Assembly: GCF_014648195.1 (NCBI RefSeq)
Contig: NZ_BMQQ01000001.1
Span: 319,720-383,719 of the forward strand
Direction of reading: 5' to 3'
Source: Streptomyces purpureus
GTDB taxonomy: Bacteria > Actinomycetota > Actinomycetes > Streptomycetales > Streptomycetaceae
Length of the DNA stretch: 64,000 bases
The translations under genes and the position numbers were made by a program. Within the stretch, counting starts at the first letter, position 1, and the number at the start of each line of letters is the position of its first letter. This document shows positions 44,158 through 52,444 of the stretch, in pieces. A model generated the notes under the pieces. The model was not told where the DNA came from, did no database searches, and saw only the letters and a list, made by a program, of their open reading frames with translations.

Positions 44158-45879
44158 ATGTCCGACCCGCTGCTCTTCAACCCGCGCACCTACGACCCGC
44201 AGCACTTCGACCCCGAGACGCGCAGGCTGCTGCGCGCCACCGTCGACTGGTTCGAGGAGCGCGGCAAGCGCCGGCTCATCGAGGACTACCGCTCCCGCGC
44301 CTGGCTCGGCGACTTCCTCGCCTTCGCCGCCAAGGAGGGCCTGTTCGCGGCCTTCCTCACGCCGGCCGCCGCCGCCGACGGCCACCCGGACAAGCGGTGG
44401 GACACCGCCCGGATCGCCGCCCTCAACGAGATCTTCGGCTTCTACGGCCTCGACTACTGGTACGCCTGGCAGGTCACCATCCTCGGCCTCGGCCCGGTCT
44501 GGCAGAGCGACAACGCCGCCGCCCGCGCCCGCGCCGCCGAACTCCTCTCGGAGGGTGAGGTGTTCGCCTTCGGCCTGTCGGAGAAGACGCACGGCGCCGA
44601 CATCTACTCCACCGACATGCTGCTCGAGCCCGACGGCCAGGGCGGCTTGCGGGCCACCGGCTCCAAGTACTACATCGGCAACGGCAACGCCGCGGGCCTC
44701 GTCTCCGTCTTCGGCCGCCGCACCGACGTCGAAGGCCCCGACGGATACGTCTTCTTCGCCGCCGACAGCCGCCACCCGTCGTACCACCTCGTCAAGAACG
44801 TGGTCGACTCCTCCAAGTACGTCAGCGAGTTCCGCCTCGAGGACTACCCGGTGGGCCCCGAGGACGTGCTGCACACCGGCCGCGCCGCCTTCGACGCCGC
44901 CCTCAACACCGTCAACGTCGGCAAGTTCAACCTCTGCACCGCCTCCATCGGCATCTGCGAGCACGCGATGTACGAGGCCGTCACGCACGCCCAGAACCGC
45001 ATCCTCTACGGCCGCCCCGTCACCGCCTTCCCGCACGTGCGCCGCGAGCTGACCGACGCGTACGTCCGGCTCGTCGGCATGAAGCTGTTCAGCGACCGCG
45101 CCGTCGACTACTTCCGCACCGCCGGCCCCGACGACCGCCGCTACCTCCTCTTCAACCCGATGACGAAGATGAAGGTGACCACGGAGGGCGAGAAGGTCAT
45201 CGACCTGATGTGGGACGTCATCGCCGCCAAGGGCTTCGAGAAGGACAACTACTTCGCCCAGGCCGCCGTCGAGATCCGCGGACTGCCCAAGCTGGAGGGC
45301 ACGGTCCACGTCAACCTCGCGCTGATCCTCAAGTTCATGCGCAACCACCTGCTGAACCCCGCGCCCTACGAGCCGGTACCGACCCGGCTCGACGCCGCCG
45401 ACGACACCTTCCTCTTCCGGCAGGGCCCCGCCCGCGGCCTGGGCTCCGTACGCTTCCACGACTGGCGCACCGCCTACGACGCGTACGCGCACGTCGCCAA
45501 TGTCGAGCGCTTCCGCGAGCAGGCGGACGCGCTGTGCGCCTTCGTCACCACCGCCGCCCCCGACGAGGAGCAGAGCCGCGACCTCGACCTGCTCCTCGCC
45601 GTCGGCCAGCTGTTCGCGCTCGTCGTCCACGGCCAGCTGATCCTGGAGCAGGCGCGGCTCACCGGCCTCGACGAGGACGTCCTCGACGAGCTGTTCGCCG
45701 TCCTCGTCCGCGACTTCTCCGCGCACGCCGTCGAGCTGCACGGCAAGGACTCCGCCACCGTGCAGCAGCAGGAGTGGGCGCTGGGCGCGGTGCGGCGCCC
45801 GGTCGTCGACGACGCCCGCTCGGCCCGGGTCTGGGAGCGGGTCGAGGCGCTGTCCGGCGCGTACGAGATGGCGCCGTAG
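44158..45879 (+). CDS. Acyl-CoA dehydrogenase-family protein
   Basis: This 573-residue flavoprotein has the acyl-CoA dehydrogenase fold: FAFGLSEKTHGADI (FAD/substrate loop), YIGNGNAAGLVSVF, a four-helix C-terminal domain with NRILYGRPVTAFPHVRREL, and an additional C-terminal helical extension that makes it longer than the usual roughly 390 residues. It is cotranscribed with padR. The long form resembles actinobacterial acyl-CoA dehydrogenases of unknown substrate. Fatty-acid or aromatic-acid oxidation is plausible; a link to the peptide cluster next door is not shown. Confidence 0.8.
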   Translation: MSDPLLFNPRTYDPQHFDPETRRLLRATVDWFEERGKRRLIEDYRSRAWLGDFLAFAAKEGLFAAFLTPAAAADGHPDKRWDTARIAALNEIFGFYGLDYWYAWQVTILGLGPVWQSDNAAARARAAELLSEGEVFAFGLSEKTHGADIYSTDMLLEPDGQGGLRATGSKYYIGNGNAAGLVSVFGRRTDVEGPDGYVFFAADSRHPSYHLVKNVVDSSKYVSEFRLEDYPVGPEDVLHTGRAAFDAALNTVNVGKFNLCTASIGICEHAMYEAVTHAQNRILYGRPVTAFPHVRRELTDAYVRLVGMKLFSDRAVDYFRTAGPDDRRYLLFNPMTKMKVTTEGEKVIDLMWDVIAAKGFEKDNYFAQAAVEIRGLPKLEGTVHVNLALILKFMRNHLLNPAPYEPVPTRLDAADDTFLFRQGPARGLGSVRFHDWRTAYDAYAHVANVERFREQADALCAFVTTAAPDEEQSRDLDLLLAVGQLFALVVHGQLILEQARLTGLDEDVLDELFAVLVRDFSAHAVELHGKDSATVQQQEWALGAVRRPVVDDARSARVWERVEALSGAYEMAP

Positions 45880-45898
45880 CCGCACACCTCTCGCGGAC

Positions 45899-45929
45899 GG
45901 CGGCGGGGCCCTGCCGGGGTCTCGCCGCC
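45899..45929. terminator. Probable bidirectional terminator
   Basis: GGCGGCG at 45899-45905 pairs with CGCCGCC at 45923-45929, with a partly paired GC-rich interior. It lies between the convergent dehydrogenase and amidohydrolase genes. Confidence 0.5.
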
Positions 45930-45941
45930 GCCCCGCGCGAG

Positions 45942-47198
45942 TCAGGCGTGGGTCAGCCGCGCCACCGCCGTCGTCAGTGCCGCGACGGCGGTCGGCAGGC
46001 AGGAGCGGAGGTCCGGGGCGAACTCGGGGGAGTGGTTGGCGGGCAGCGCGGCGAGCTTCTCGGCCGCCGACGCGCCCGGAGCCTCGGCCCACGCCCGGGG
46101 ACCGGCCGTGCCGAGCATCCAGTAGACCAGTGCGATCCCCTCCGCGCCGTGCAGTCGGCGGCCCGCGTCCCCGAAGAGCGCGACGTCCTCGGTGGCAAGC
46201 GACGGCGGCCACATCGCCACCCGCTCCGGACCGAACTCCGTGACATGCGCCTCTCGTACGGCCGCCGTCGCCGCCGGGTCGGGATGGGTGACCGGTGACC
46301 GGGACGTGGTGACGATCTCCGGCTCGCGGGGGCAGGCCGAGGCGGCGCACTCGGCGCGGACGACCCGTTCGACCGCCGCCGCGGCCCGGGCGAGGGAGGC
46401 CTCGCTCACCGCCCGTACGGTGACGTCGAGTTCGGCCCGGTCCGGTACGACGTTCGCCCGCTCCCCGGCCCGGAAACGGCCCACGGTCACCGCCACCTGC
46501 TCGGCCGGTGCGGCCTCGCGGGAGACCACCGTCTGGAGCCTGGTCACCACATGCGCGGCCGTCACCACCGGGTCGACCGCCAGATGCGGGGCGCCCGCGT
46601 GGCCGCCTCGGCCGTGCACGACGATCCGGAACGTCACCGACCCGGCCGTCATCGGACCGTAGCCGTGCGCGACCATGCCGCCCGGCAGCGGCGCCGCGTG
46701 CTGGGCGACGACATGGTCGGGGCGGCCGAACCGCTCGTACAGGCCGTCGGTGAGCATCGCCCGCGCGCCCTCCAGGGTCTCCTCGGCCGGCTGGCCCACC
46801 ACCAGGAGCCGGCCCCGCCAGGTCTCCGGTGCCCCGGCGAGCAGCGAGGCGGCGCCCGCGGCGGCCGTCAGATGCAAGTCGTGGCCGCAGACATGGGCGG
46901 CCTCGCCGCGGCTCGCGTACGGCAGGTCGGTCCGCTCCCGCACGGGCAGCGCGTCGAGTTCGGCCCGGACCAGCACGGTCGGCCCGTCTCCGTTCGCCAG
47001 CTCACCGACGACGCCGTGGCCGCCCACCCCGACGGTGGTCCGCAGGCCCGCGTCGTCAAGCCACCGGGCGAACCGCTCCGAGGTCCGCCGCTCCTCGCCG
47101 GACAGCTCCGGATGCAGGTGCAGGTCGAGGCAGAACTCGGTGAGCGGGCGCAGGAGCGTCCCGAGACGGGTCGGCGGGGCGGGCGCGGTGCGGTCCAT
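45942..47198 (-). CDS. M20-family amidohydrolase
   Basis: About 418 residues of the M20D peptidase/amidohydrolase family, with metal-site motifs VCGHDLHLT (about residue 103), VGQPAEETLEGA and the dimerisation domain VHGRGGHAGAPHLA. Substrates in this family are N-acyl amino acids or small peptides. I use ATG 47198, with GGAGG eight bases upstream, rather than GTG 47204, which is too close to it. It diverges from the RiPP precursor gene and shares the control region with the palindrome at 47240-47264. It could hydrolyse an N-acyl or peptide intermediate of that pathway, or be unrelated. No secretion signal. Confidence 0.82.
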   Translation of the reverse strand: MDRTAPAPPTRLGTLLRPLTEFCLDLHLHPELSGEERRTSERFARWLDDAGLRTTVGVGGHGVVGELANGDGPTVLVRAELDALPVRERTDLPYASRGEAAHVCGHDLHLTAAAGAASLLAGAPETWRGRLLVVGQPAEETLEGARAMLTDGLYERFGRPDHVVAQHAAPLPGGMVAHGYGPMTAGSVTFRIVVHGRGGHAGAPHLAVDPVVTAAHVVTRLQTVVSREAAPAEQVAVTVGRFRAGERANVVPDRAELDVTVRAVSEASLARAAAAVERVVRAECAASACPREPEIVTTSRSPVTHPDPAATAAVREAHVTEFGPERVAMWPPSLATEDVALFGDAGRRLHGAEGIALVYWMLGTAGPRAWAEAPGASAAEKLAALPANHSPEFAPDLRSCLPTAVAALTTAVARLTHA

Positions 47199-47239
47199 CC
47201 GCACATCCTCCGGCGGCGCGGCGAACGGCGGCCACCTGG

Positions 47240-47273
47240 GTCGCTGACACGTCGTGTCAGCGACCTGTCAGCG
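47240..47273. promoter_or_regulatory. Palindrome and SARP-like repeats before precursor
   Basis: A perfect 12-bp inverted repeat about a single central base runs from 47240 to 47264 (core TGACACGTCGTGTCA). Its right arm also forms the first of two direct repeats, TGTCAGC-GACC-TGTCAGC (47255-47272), spaced 11 bp start to start, the layout known for SARP binding sites. It lies between the divergent amidohydrolase and precursor genes. Confidence 0.6.
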
Positions 47274-47347
47274 GGACGATGGGTGCGGTGTCGGCGGCGG
47301 GCGCTGGGATGGGAACGTCCACACACCGCTCGACCCAAGGAGCCACC

Positions 47348-47521
47348 ATGGAGAAGTCGCCCCTCGCCTCCCTCGCCGACGAGATCCTGGAGCTGGAGTC
47401 GGAGACCTTCGAGATCTCCGACTACTCCGACGCCAGCGAGGTCGTCCTCGCCGGTTCCACGAGCTGCAGCTCCACCTCGACGTGCTCGTCGACCACCAGC
47501 ACCACTTCCTGCAGCGCCTGA
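47348..47521 (+). CDS. RiPP precursor peptide (Ser/Thr/Cys core)
   Basis: This 57-residue peptide starts at ATG 47348 with AAGGAG five bases away. Residues 1-36 form an acidic leader (LADEILELESETFEISDYSD) typical of thiopeptide and linear azole peptide leaders. Residues 37-57 form the presumed core: 10 Ser, 7 Thr, 3 Cys (positions 40, 46 and 55) and a final Ala. The neighbouring enzymes would convert Cys/Ser/Thr to azoles and remaining Ser/Thr to dehydro residues. The cleavage site is not certain (around VVLAG-S). It is alone on the + strand, facing the enzyme operon, and ends at a strong terminator. I cannot name the product. Confidence 0.85.
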   Translation: MEKSPLASLADEILELESETFEISDYSDASEVVLAGSTSCSSTSTCSSTTSTTSCSA

Positions 47522-47544
47522 CCAACCGTCAGACCGCCGCACAC

Positions 47545-47586
47545 GGATGCCCCGGCCCTCCTCCTGGGAGGAGGGCCGGGGCATCC
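47545..47586. terminator. Perfect 20-bp hairpin between convergent genes
   Basis: Arms 47545-47564 and 47567-47586 are perfectly complementary (GGATGCCCCGGCCCTCCTCC and its complement) with a two-base centre. It lies between the precursor stop and the stop of the last gene of the leftward series, and should end both transcripts. Confidence 0.9.
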
Positions 47587-47611
47587 GCCTTGCCGGGCGC
47601 AGGATGTGCGC

Positions 47612-49543
47612 TCAGGGGAAGGGGTGCGGCACGCGGCGGATCTCCGCCTCGTCGAGGTCCCGCTCCCGCAGCCCGGCCCGGCGCGGGGCCGAACGCAGCC
47701 GGGGCAGGTACGGTGCCCGCTGCCGCGACCAGCCGAAGTCGATCGGCAGCAGCCCCGGCACCACCGCGCACACCGTGCTCAGCCCGGCCCGGCGCTGCTC
47801 CGGAGTGGTCTGGTCGACGACGATCACATCGTGGCCCGCCCGGGTCAACTCCCGTACACAGTGCAGGAGATCATCCCGCAGATCTCCGGTCCGGGGCCGC
47901 TCGACGGCGTTCCAGGACGCGTAGACCTCCGCCATCGGCCGTACCTCCACCGGCTCCAGGTACGGCCGTACGTGCGGGGCCATCCGGGGCAGCCCGAACA
48001 GCTGGGCATGGTCCTTGAGGTGCCGTACGAGCGTGAAGTCGTCGGCCATCGCCTCCAGTTCGGGCCGCCGCTCGGCCACCTGGCCGGGCAGGTGCGGGAT
48101 GTAGGTGAGCACCTCCGACAAGGCGGCCTCCACGGCGGCCTCCGGGTCGAGGGCGGCGCCCGCGCCGAAGGAGAAGAGCCCCGGCCCGCCGTCGCGCCGC
48201 ACCGCGAGACCGGTGACGACGGGCACCGCCAGATCGATCCGGTTGTCGAAGGCGTGCACGTCGTAGCCGTGCAGCGCGGCCCGGTCGGCCATCGCCCGCA
48301 CGGCGGGGCTCGCAAGGCTCGCAAGGTCGATCTCGGTCAGCGGAAGACCGCCGTACCAGCCCAGCAGGAAGGCGTCCCGCTCGATGAGTTCGAGCAGCGC
48401 CCCGAGCAGGGCCTCTTCCCGGCAGCTGCCGATCGCGCAGCCGTTGGAGCACTCGAAGACGAAGTTGTCGGCCGCGAGACCGGCGCTGTAGTGCACCAGC
48501 CGGGCCGGCACCAGCACCGGCCGGTCGTCGCGCAGCGAATGCCCGTACACCCAGGGGATCGGCCGCCGCGGGTCGAAGGGGGAGACCATCGGATCGTCCC
48601 GGTACGTCTCAGGCGCGTAGAAGCCGCACTCGGCCGGGTCGAGCGCCCGGTCGCCCAACTCCTCGTAGGAGGCGGTCAGCAGCCGGCCACCGGTGCGGCG
48701 ATGGGTGCCGGCATACCGCTCCAGACCCTCCAGGAACGCCAGATCGCGGCTGCCGGTGAAGCTGTTCGCCTGCCCGCTCCAGGTCACGTCGGTCAGACCC
48801 GCGTAACCACGCATGAACACGCTTCCCGCCACGGGCGCGGTCGTCGGCGAGGTGACGTTGATCCACGTTCCGCCGCCGAGGGCCCCGGTCACCGGATTGG
48901 CCAGCGCGGCGCGCGGCAGCGGATAGGAGGACGCGGCGCGCAGATACCGGGCGCCGGGGCGGGGCGTGGGCCGTGGCGCGGGGACGAAGGGGGCCGGCGC
49001 GTCCTGCGTGCGCGGACCGCAGTCGGGGCAGAGCGGGTCGGCGAGCAGCGGATACGTCCGCACCTGGAGCGTCTCCAGGTCCAGCCGGGACACCTGGGGC
49101 AGCGCCCGGTCGGCCGGCTCACCCGGCTCCCGGACCGTGCCCGCGTACACCGCCTCGTGCAGGGCGGCCGTCGCGTCCCGTACGTACGGCGTCAGCAGGG
49201 GCCACCGCGGTGTCACCGTGACCGGCGGCCGGCTGCCGGTCTCCAGCGCGTCCCGCTCGCTGCGGCTGCGCAGCCGCTGATGGCGCATGGCCAGGCATCG
49301 GCCACAGGCGGGGGACGTGCCGTCCCCGCCCCAGGGGCCGACGAGGACGGCGCGGGAGGACAGGTGCACGGTCGCGGTGGGCCGGGCGGCCGCGAACGGG
49401 TCGGCCGACCGCGGCCCCAGCGCGTCATGGACGCCCAGGGTCACCACGCCGGCACCCTGCCCGGCCAGCGCCCCGGCCAGAGTGCGCCGGGCCTCCTCCA
49501 GCGGGGTGCCGTCCGCGGCCCGGACGGAGACGGTCGTCGTCAT
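47612..49543 (-). CDS. YcaO cyclodehydratase paralogue 1
   Basis: This 643-residue protein has an N-terminal E1-like zinc part with SPACGRC (about residue 78) and PLCPDC (about 172), followed by a full YcaO domain with FLEGLERYAG, NGCAIGSCREEALLGALLEL and VIVVDQTTPEQ, and a C-terminal PHPFP tail. Such tails are needed for azoline formation in TOMM YcaO enzymes. It should activate backbone amides of the core with ATP to make thiazolines or oxazolines. It is clearly paralogous to the YcaO at 57928-60162. It overlaps the permease gene by four bases and is the last gene of the series. Division of labour between the two is unknown. Confidence 0.88.
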   Translation of the reverse strand: MTTTVSVRAADGTPLEEARRTLAGALAGQGAGVVTLGVHDALGPRSADPFAAARPTATVHLSSRAVLVGPWGGDGTSPACGRCLAMRHQRLRSRSERDALETGSRPPVTVTPRWPLLTPYVRDATAALHEAVYAGTVREPGEPADRALPQVSRLDLETLQVRTYPLLADPLCPDCGPRTQDAPAPFVPAPRPTPRPGARYLRAASSYPLPRAALANPVTGALGGGTWINVTSPTTAPVAGSVFMRGYAGLTDVTWSGQANSFTGSRDLAFLEGLERYAGTHRRTGGRLLTASYEELGDRALDPAECGFYAPETYRDDPMVSPFDPRRPIPWVYGHSLRDDRPVLVPARLVHYSAGLAADNFVFECSNGCAIGSCREEALLGALLELIERDAFLLGWYGGLPLTEIDLASLASPAVRAMADRAALHGYDVHAFDNRIDLAVPVVTGLAVRRDGGPGLFSFGAGAALDPEAAVEAALSEVLTYIPHLPGQVAERRPELEAMADDFTLVRHLKDHAQLFGLPRMAPHVRPYLEPVEVRPMAEVYASWNAVERPRTGDLRDDLLHCVRELTRAGHDVIVVDQTTPEQRRAGLSTVCAVVPGLLPIDFGWSRQRAPYLPRLRSAPRRAGLRERDLDEAEIRRVPHPFP

Positions 49544-50295
49544 GTCCGGTTGCTCCAGCGGAAGGTCTTGAGGCCGATCGCCCCGAACAGCACGGCGAAG
49601 CCGAGCAGCGCCGCCCAGCCGGTCCAGATGTCCGTCAGGGGCCCCCTGCCGGTCAGCGCTCCGGAGGCGGCGTCGTTGAGGTACCGCAGCGGCAGGACCA
49701 GCGAGACCGACCGGAGCCACCCCGGCATCATGTCCATCGGCAGGAACGAGCCGGACAGGAACGCCATCGGCACCATCAGGCAGTTGGCGATCGCGGCGAC
49801 GGCCTCGGGCGTGTTGGCGTACGTGCCGACGATGACGCCGATGGCCAGGAAGGCCGTGATGCCGAGGACGAGCCCGGGCAGCAGCAGCGGCCAGCGCCCG
49901 TCCACGGCCAGGCCGAAGCCCGGCAGCATCGCCACGCCGACGAAGACGGCCGCCTGCGCCACGCCGACGCCGAGCGCCAGCACGTACCGTGAGGCCAGGA
50001 CGGTGGTCAGCGGTGTCGGAGTGAGCCGGACCAGACGCAGCAGGTCGTCGCGCCGCCACTGCATCAGCGTGAACGCGATGCCGAACACGGCGGCGTTGGC
50101 GACACCCCACGACATCACACCGGGCGCGATGTACGAGATGTACGGGCGGCCGCTCTGCTCGACGTCCTTGCCGCTGAAGATCAGACCGAAGACGACGAGG
50201 AAGAGCAGCGGGAAGGCGAAGGTGAAGAAGAGGGTGGCCTTGTCCCGGACCTGCGCCCGGTAGCCGGCGGTGGTCAGGGCCGTGTACGCGCTCAT
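49540..50295 (-). CDS. ABC-2 type transporter permease
   Basis: This 251-residue membrane protein has about six hydrophobic segments and the ABC-2 permease pattern (FFTFAFPLLFLVVFGLIFSG, MVPMAFLSGSFLPMDMMPGW). It pairs with the ATPase just upstream (2 bp) and overlaps YcaO 1 by four bases. In this position it should export the mature peptide or give self-protection. A one-permease, one-ATPase unit would work as a dimer. Confidence 0.9.
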   Translation of the reverse strand: MSAYTALTTAGYRAQVRDKATLFFTFAFPLLFLVVFGLIFSGKDVEQSGRPYISYIAPGVMSWGVANAAVFGIAFTLMQWRRDDLLRLVRLTPTPLTTVLASRYVLALGVGVAQAAVFVGVAMLPGFGLAVDGRWPLLLPGLVLGITAFLAIGVIVGTYANTPEAVAAIANCLMVPMAFLSGSFLPMDMMPGWLRSVSLVLPLRYLNDAASGALTGRGPLTDIWTGWAALLGFAVLFGAIGLKTFRWSNRT

Positions 50296-50297
50296 CG

Positions 50298-51263
50298 TCA
50301 GGACTCCGTGCTGTGGGGGTGGGCGGCCGGCTCGCCTGCCGCGCCGGTCAGTTCGAGGTAGACGTCCTCCAGGGTCGCCGTGCGGGTCATCACACCGTCG
50401 AGGCCGGTGAGGGCGTCGACGGCCCTAAGGACCTTGCCGGGCGCCGCGGTCTCCAGGACCAGCGAGCCGCCCTGGACCGTGGCCCGGTCGACGCCGGGGA
50501 TCGCGTCGGCGTCCTCCACGGGGATCCGGCCGGCGGGCAGCAGCAGCCGGGAGGGGGCGCCCGCGGCGGTGACCAGCTGGTGCGGGGAGTCGAGGGCGGC
50601 GATCCGGCCGCCGACGAGGATGGCGACCCGGTCGCACAGCGCCTCGGCCTCGTCGAGGTGGTGGGTGGTGTAGACGATGGTGCGGCCTTCGCTCTTGAGG
50701 GCGCGCAACACCTCCCACAGGTCGCGGCGGGCCTGCGGGTCGAGCGCGGCCGTCGGCTCGTCCAGGAAGATCAGCTCCGGGTCGTGGACGAGAGCGGAGG
50801 CGATGGCGAGCCGCTGGCGCTGCCCGCCGGAGAGGTTCTCGACGTACACGTCCCGCTGCTCGGTGAGGCCCACGGAGGCCAGCGTGCGGTCGGCCGCCGC
50901 CCGGTCGTGGCGGTAGAGACCGGCGACGGTGGCCAGGTGCTCCCGGGCCGTCTGGCGGACGAAGAACGCCGAGGACTGCGTCTGGACCCCCATCCGGGGC
51001 AGCAGCGCGGTGTTCCGGGGCCATGGGCTCTGCCCGAGGACCCGCACGGTCCCGGAGTCGGCCTGCCGCAGCCCCTCCATGATCTCGACAAGGGTCGTCT
51101 TGCCCGCGCCGTTGGGGCCGAGCAGGCCGAAGAACTCACCGCGCCGCACGGCGAGGGAGACACCGTCCACGGCGTCCCGGTCGCCGTAGCGTTTACGGAC
51201 GTTCTCGACCGTGATGGCCGTGATGGCCGTGGTGTCTGGGGGAGGGGTGCTGTGGGTTGTCAT
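50298..51263 (-). CDS. ABC transporter ATPase
   Basis: This 321-residue ATPase has Walker A GPNGAGKTT, signature LSGGQRQRL, Walker B LIFLDEPTAALDP and the switch His in TTHHLDEAE. The C-terminal extension of about 90 residues is typical of DrrA/CcmA-type ATPases for drug or peptide export. The start is ATG 51263. It is 2 bp from the permease gene. A start further upstream is excluded by the M50 gene. Confidence 0.92.
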   Translation of the reverse strand: MTTHSTPPPDTTAITAITVENVRKRYGDRDAVDGVSLAVRRGEFFGLLGPNGAGKTTLVEIMEGLRQADSGTVRVLGQSPWPRNTALLPRMGVQTQSSAFFVRQTAREHLATVAGLYRHDRAAADRTLASVGLTEQRDVYVENLSGGQRQRLAIASALVHDPELIFLDEPTAALDPQARRDLWEVLRALKSEGRTIVYTTHHLDEAEALCDRVAILVGGRIAALDSPHQLVTAAGAPSRLLLPAGRIPVEDADAIPGVDRATVQGGSLVLETAAPGKVLRAVDALTGLDGVMTRTATLEDVYLELTGAAGEPAAHPHSTES

Positions 51264-51322
51264 GGGCGGTGTGTCCTCGGATGTGGTGGGGCGGAAAGGG
51301 CCGGGGGTGGGGGGATTGGCGG

Positions 51323-52444
51323 TCAGGGGGTCAGGGCGTACCAGACGGCGCCCGCCGCACCTGCCACCAGGAGCAGCACGAGCAGACAGGAGCCGGCGGC
51401 GTACGCGAGGTAGAGCCGGCGCGCACGGGGCGGATAGGCGGCGGCCGCCACCGGGTCGCGTGAGCGCAGCCGCAGATAGGTGGCGCTCGCCGGCGCCAGG
51501 GTCGTCACGCGCAGGGCGTGGCCGAGCATGGTGTAGCCGTCCAGCGGCGGCAGCGGGATCAGGTTGACCAGGGCCTGCGCGGTGCCGAGCAGCAGCAGGG
51601 CGCCGAGCGTGCGGCGGGTGGCATCCCCCTCGGGCAGGGCCGCCCACCACAGGCAGAACGGCAGCAGGAACAGCAGGTTGGCGAAGGCACCCGCCCCGGC
51701 GACGGCCAGCTGGTGCCGACGGCGGCGCAGATAGCGGTAGTTGTCGACGGTGCAGTACATGATGGCGACCGGCAGGCGCCAGCGCAGCCCGATCTCGCCG
51801 ACGGTGCCGCCGACGTGCCGGGCCGCGACCCCGTGCGCGAACTCGTGCAGCGCCGTGCTCAGCCAGAGCGCGCTCGCCACGGCGAGCAGCGGCACGGGAC
51901 GGCGCAGCAGCCAACCCAGGTCGCGCAGCAGCTCCGCCGCCGCCGCCACGGTCACCGCCGTCGTCGCCAGGCACACCAGCAGCCCCACCGCCAGGGCCGC
52001 CGGGTGCAGCAGCGGCCGCAGCGCCCGGTGCAGGGCGGCGGTGGCCGCGTCGGCGTCCGCCACCAGCCGCACGGAGCCGCGCAGCAGTGTGCCCTCCACC
52101 TGCTTGGTACGGGGGGCCGGCGGCTGCGGCGGCGGCCCGCCCGCGAGGAGCCGCCGGGAGCCGAGCAGGCCAAGGAGCCGCTGCCAGTGCGCCTCACCCA
52201 GCCGGCGCCCGAACGCCTGGCCGTACTCGGCGCCGATCTCCGCGAGGCTGCGGGCGCCGTCGAGGCGGGAGACGAGGAAGAACTCCTTCGGCCCGATCTC
52301 GAACGACGTCCCCGACACCGGGTCCTTGACCAGATGCACGGTCGCCGAGCCGTGCAGCAGCGCCGGCGAGAGCAGGACGTCGGCGCGGAGCGCGGGCCGG
52401 TGCGCGAGCAGCCCCGCCGGGGCGGGGGAGGAGGCGCCGGTCAT
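51323..52444 (-). CDS. PqqD-like/M50 membrane metalloprotease
   Basis: This 373-residue protein has an N-terminal PqqD-like, RRE-like segment (GTSFEIGPKEFFLVSRLDG; residues about 45-110) and then a membrane region of the M50 (site-2 protease) family with the zinc motif HEFAH (about residue 199) and the third-ligand motif NLIPLPPLDGY (about 300). An RRE-like module on a membrane protease suggests recognition and removal of the leader, perhaps coupled to export by the next two genes. Alternatively it is an immunity or regulatory protease. It overlaps the elimination protein gene by four bases. Confidence 0.78.
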   Translation of the reverse strand: MTGASSPAPAGLLAHRPALRADVLLSPALLHGSATVHLVKDPVSGTSFEIGPKEFFLVSRLDGARSLAEIGAEYGQAFGRRLGEAHWQRLLGLLGSRRLLAGGPPPQPPAPRTKQVEGTLLRGSVRLVADADAATAALHRALRPLLHPAALAVGLLVCLATTAVTVAAAAELLRDLGWLLRRPVPLLAVASALWLSTALHEFAHGVAARHVGGTVGEIGLRWRLPVAIMYCTVDNYRYLRRRRHQLAVAGAGAFANLLFLLPFCLWWAALPEGDATRRTLGALLLLGTAQALVNLIPLPPLDGYTMLGHALRVTTLAPASATYLRLRSRDPVAAAAYPPRARRLYLAYAAGSCLLVLLLVAGAAGAVWYALTP

